From contig CAZZKG010000118.1 in the NCBI GenBank assembly GCA_964654825.1, positions 1 through 5,619 on the forward strand: 5,619 nt of DNA, in the 5' to 3' direction. The notes under the pieces are model-generated. The model was not told the DNA's origin. It worked only from the letters and a program-made list of their open reading frames with translations, and did no database searches. The DNA is from CAZZKG01 sp964654825. Lineage in GTDB: Bacteria > Gemmatimonadota > CAZMKB01. The position numbers were made by a program, and so were the translations under genes. This document shows, one piece after another, positions 5,559 to 5,619 of the stretch; positions within the stretch are counted from its first letter, which is position 1; every line of letters starts with the position of its first letter.

Positions 5559-5619
5559 TCACACCTTCACGACTTCGATGAAGCTCACGAGGCCCGTTTC
5601 TTTTTCGCTGATGATCCCC
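5559..5619 (-). CDS. 3' end of a convergent gene, product unknown (partial)
   Basis: Reading the minus strand from the window edge gives 19 codons ending in TGA at 5559-5561: GIISEKETGLVSFIEVVKV. The residue pattern (alternating hydrophobic and charged) and the G/C-ending codons (ATC, AGC, ACG, GGC, CTC, GTG, AAG) look like genuine coding sequence. The other frame I read on this strand also stays open here, but its product is Arg/His-rich and less protein-like. The fragment is too short to assign a family. If real, it converges on the transglutaminase-like gene across a 50-base gap (5509-5558) with no obvious GC-rich terminator hairpin. Confidence 0.45.
   Translation of the reverse strand, partial: GIISEKETGLVSFIEVVKV

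Overview
The window looks like chromosomal DNA from a Gram-negative (diderm) bacterium. It carries two lipoprotein signal sequences, a sensor kinase with a large extracytoplasmic domain, and a sigma-54-type activator. Sampled lines of sequence run from about 35-50% GC in the kinase gene to about 53-67% GC in the transglutaminase-like gene. The taxon cannot be fixed from this stretch. FG-GAP-type repeats on a histidine kinase would fit Deltaproteobacteria-like or FCB-group candidate lineages, but that is a weak inference. No RNA genes, CRISPR arrays, insertion sequences or phage genes were seen.

Layout. Bases 1-3379 hold a two-component pair on the minus strand. The kinase is transcribed first (977-3379, 800 codons), followed 14 bases later by an NtrC-family response regulator (962 down to base 1) whose C-terminus lies outside the window. 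Bases 3380-3816 are a 437-base divergent intergenic region with one good candidate promoter firing right, a weaker one firing left, and a small dyad between them. Bases 3817-5508 hold two plus-strand lipoprotein genes, 39 bases apart and probably co-transcribed. The first is an 89-residue protein whose C-terminal half is three 14-residue repeats. The second is a 460-residue lipoprotein with a transglutaminase-like domain and an intact Cys-His-Asp triad. After a 50-base gap, the last 61 bases look like the 3' end of a convergent minus-strand gene.

How the parts may work together. The kinase senses something outside the cytoplasmic membrane through a putative Ca-binding beta-propeller of FG-GAP-like repeats, then passes phosphate to the sigma-54 activator. 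The target genes are not visible: I found no sigma-54 promoter with correct spacing in the window. The lipoprotein pair sits head-to-head with the kinase and could be its target or an unrelated neighbour. The most distinctive hypotheses are the unusual propeller-sensor kinase with an enlarged, non-canonical phosphoacceptor region, and a Gln/Glu/Pro/His-rich repeat lipoprotein made together with a transglutaminase-like lipoprotein that might act on it.
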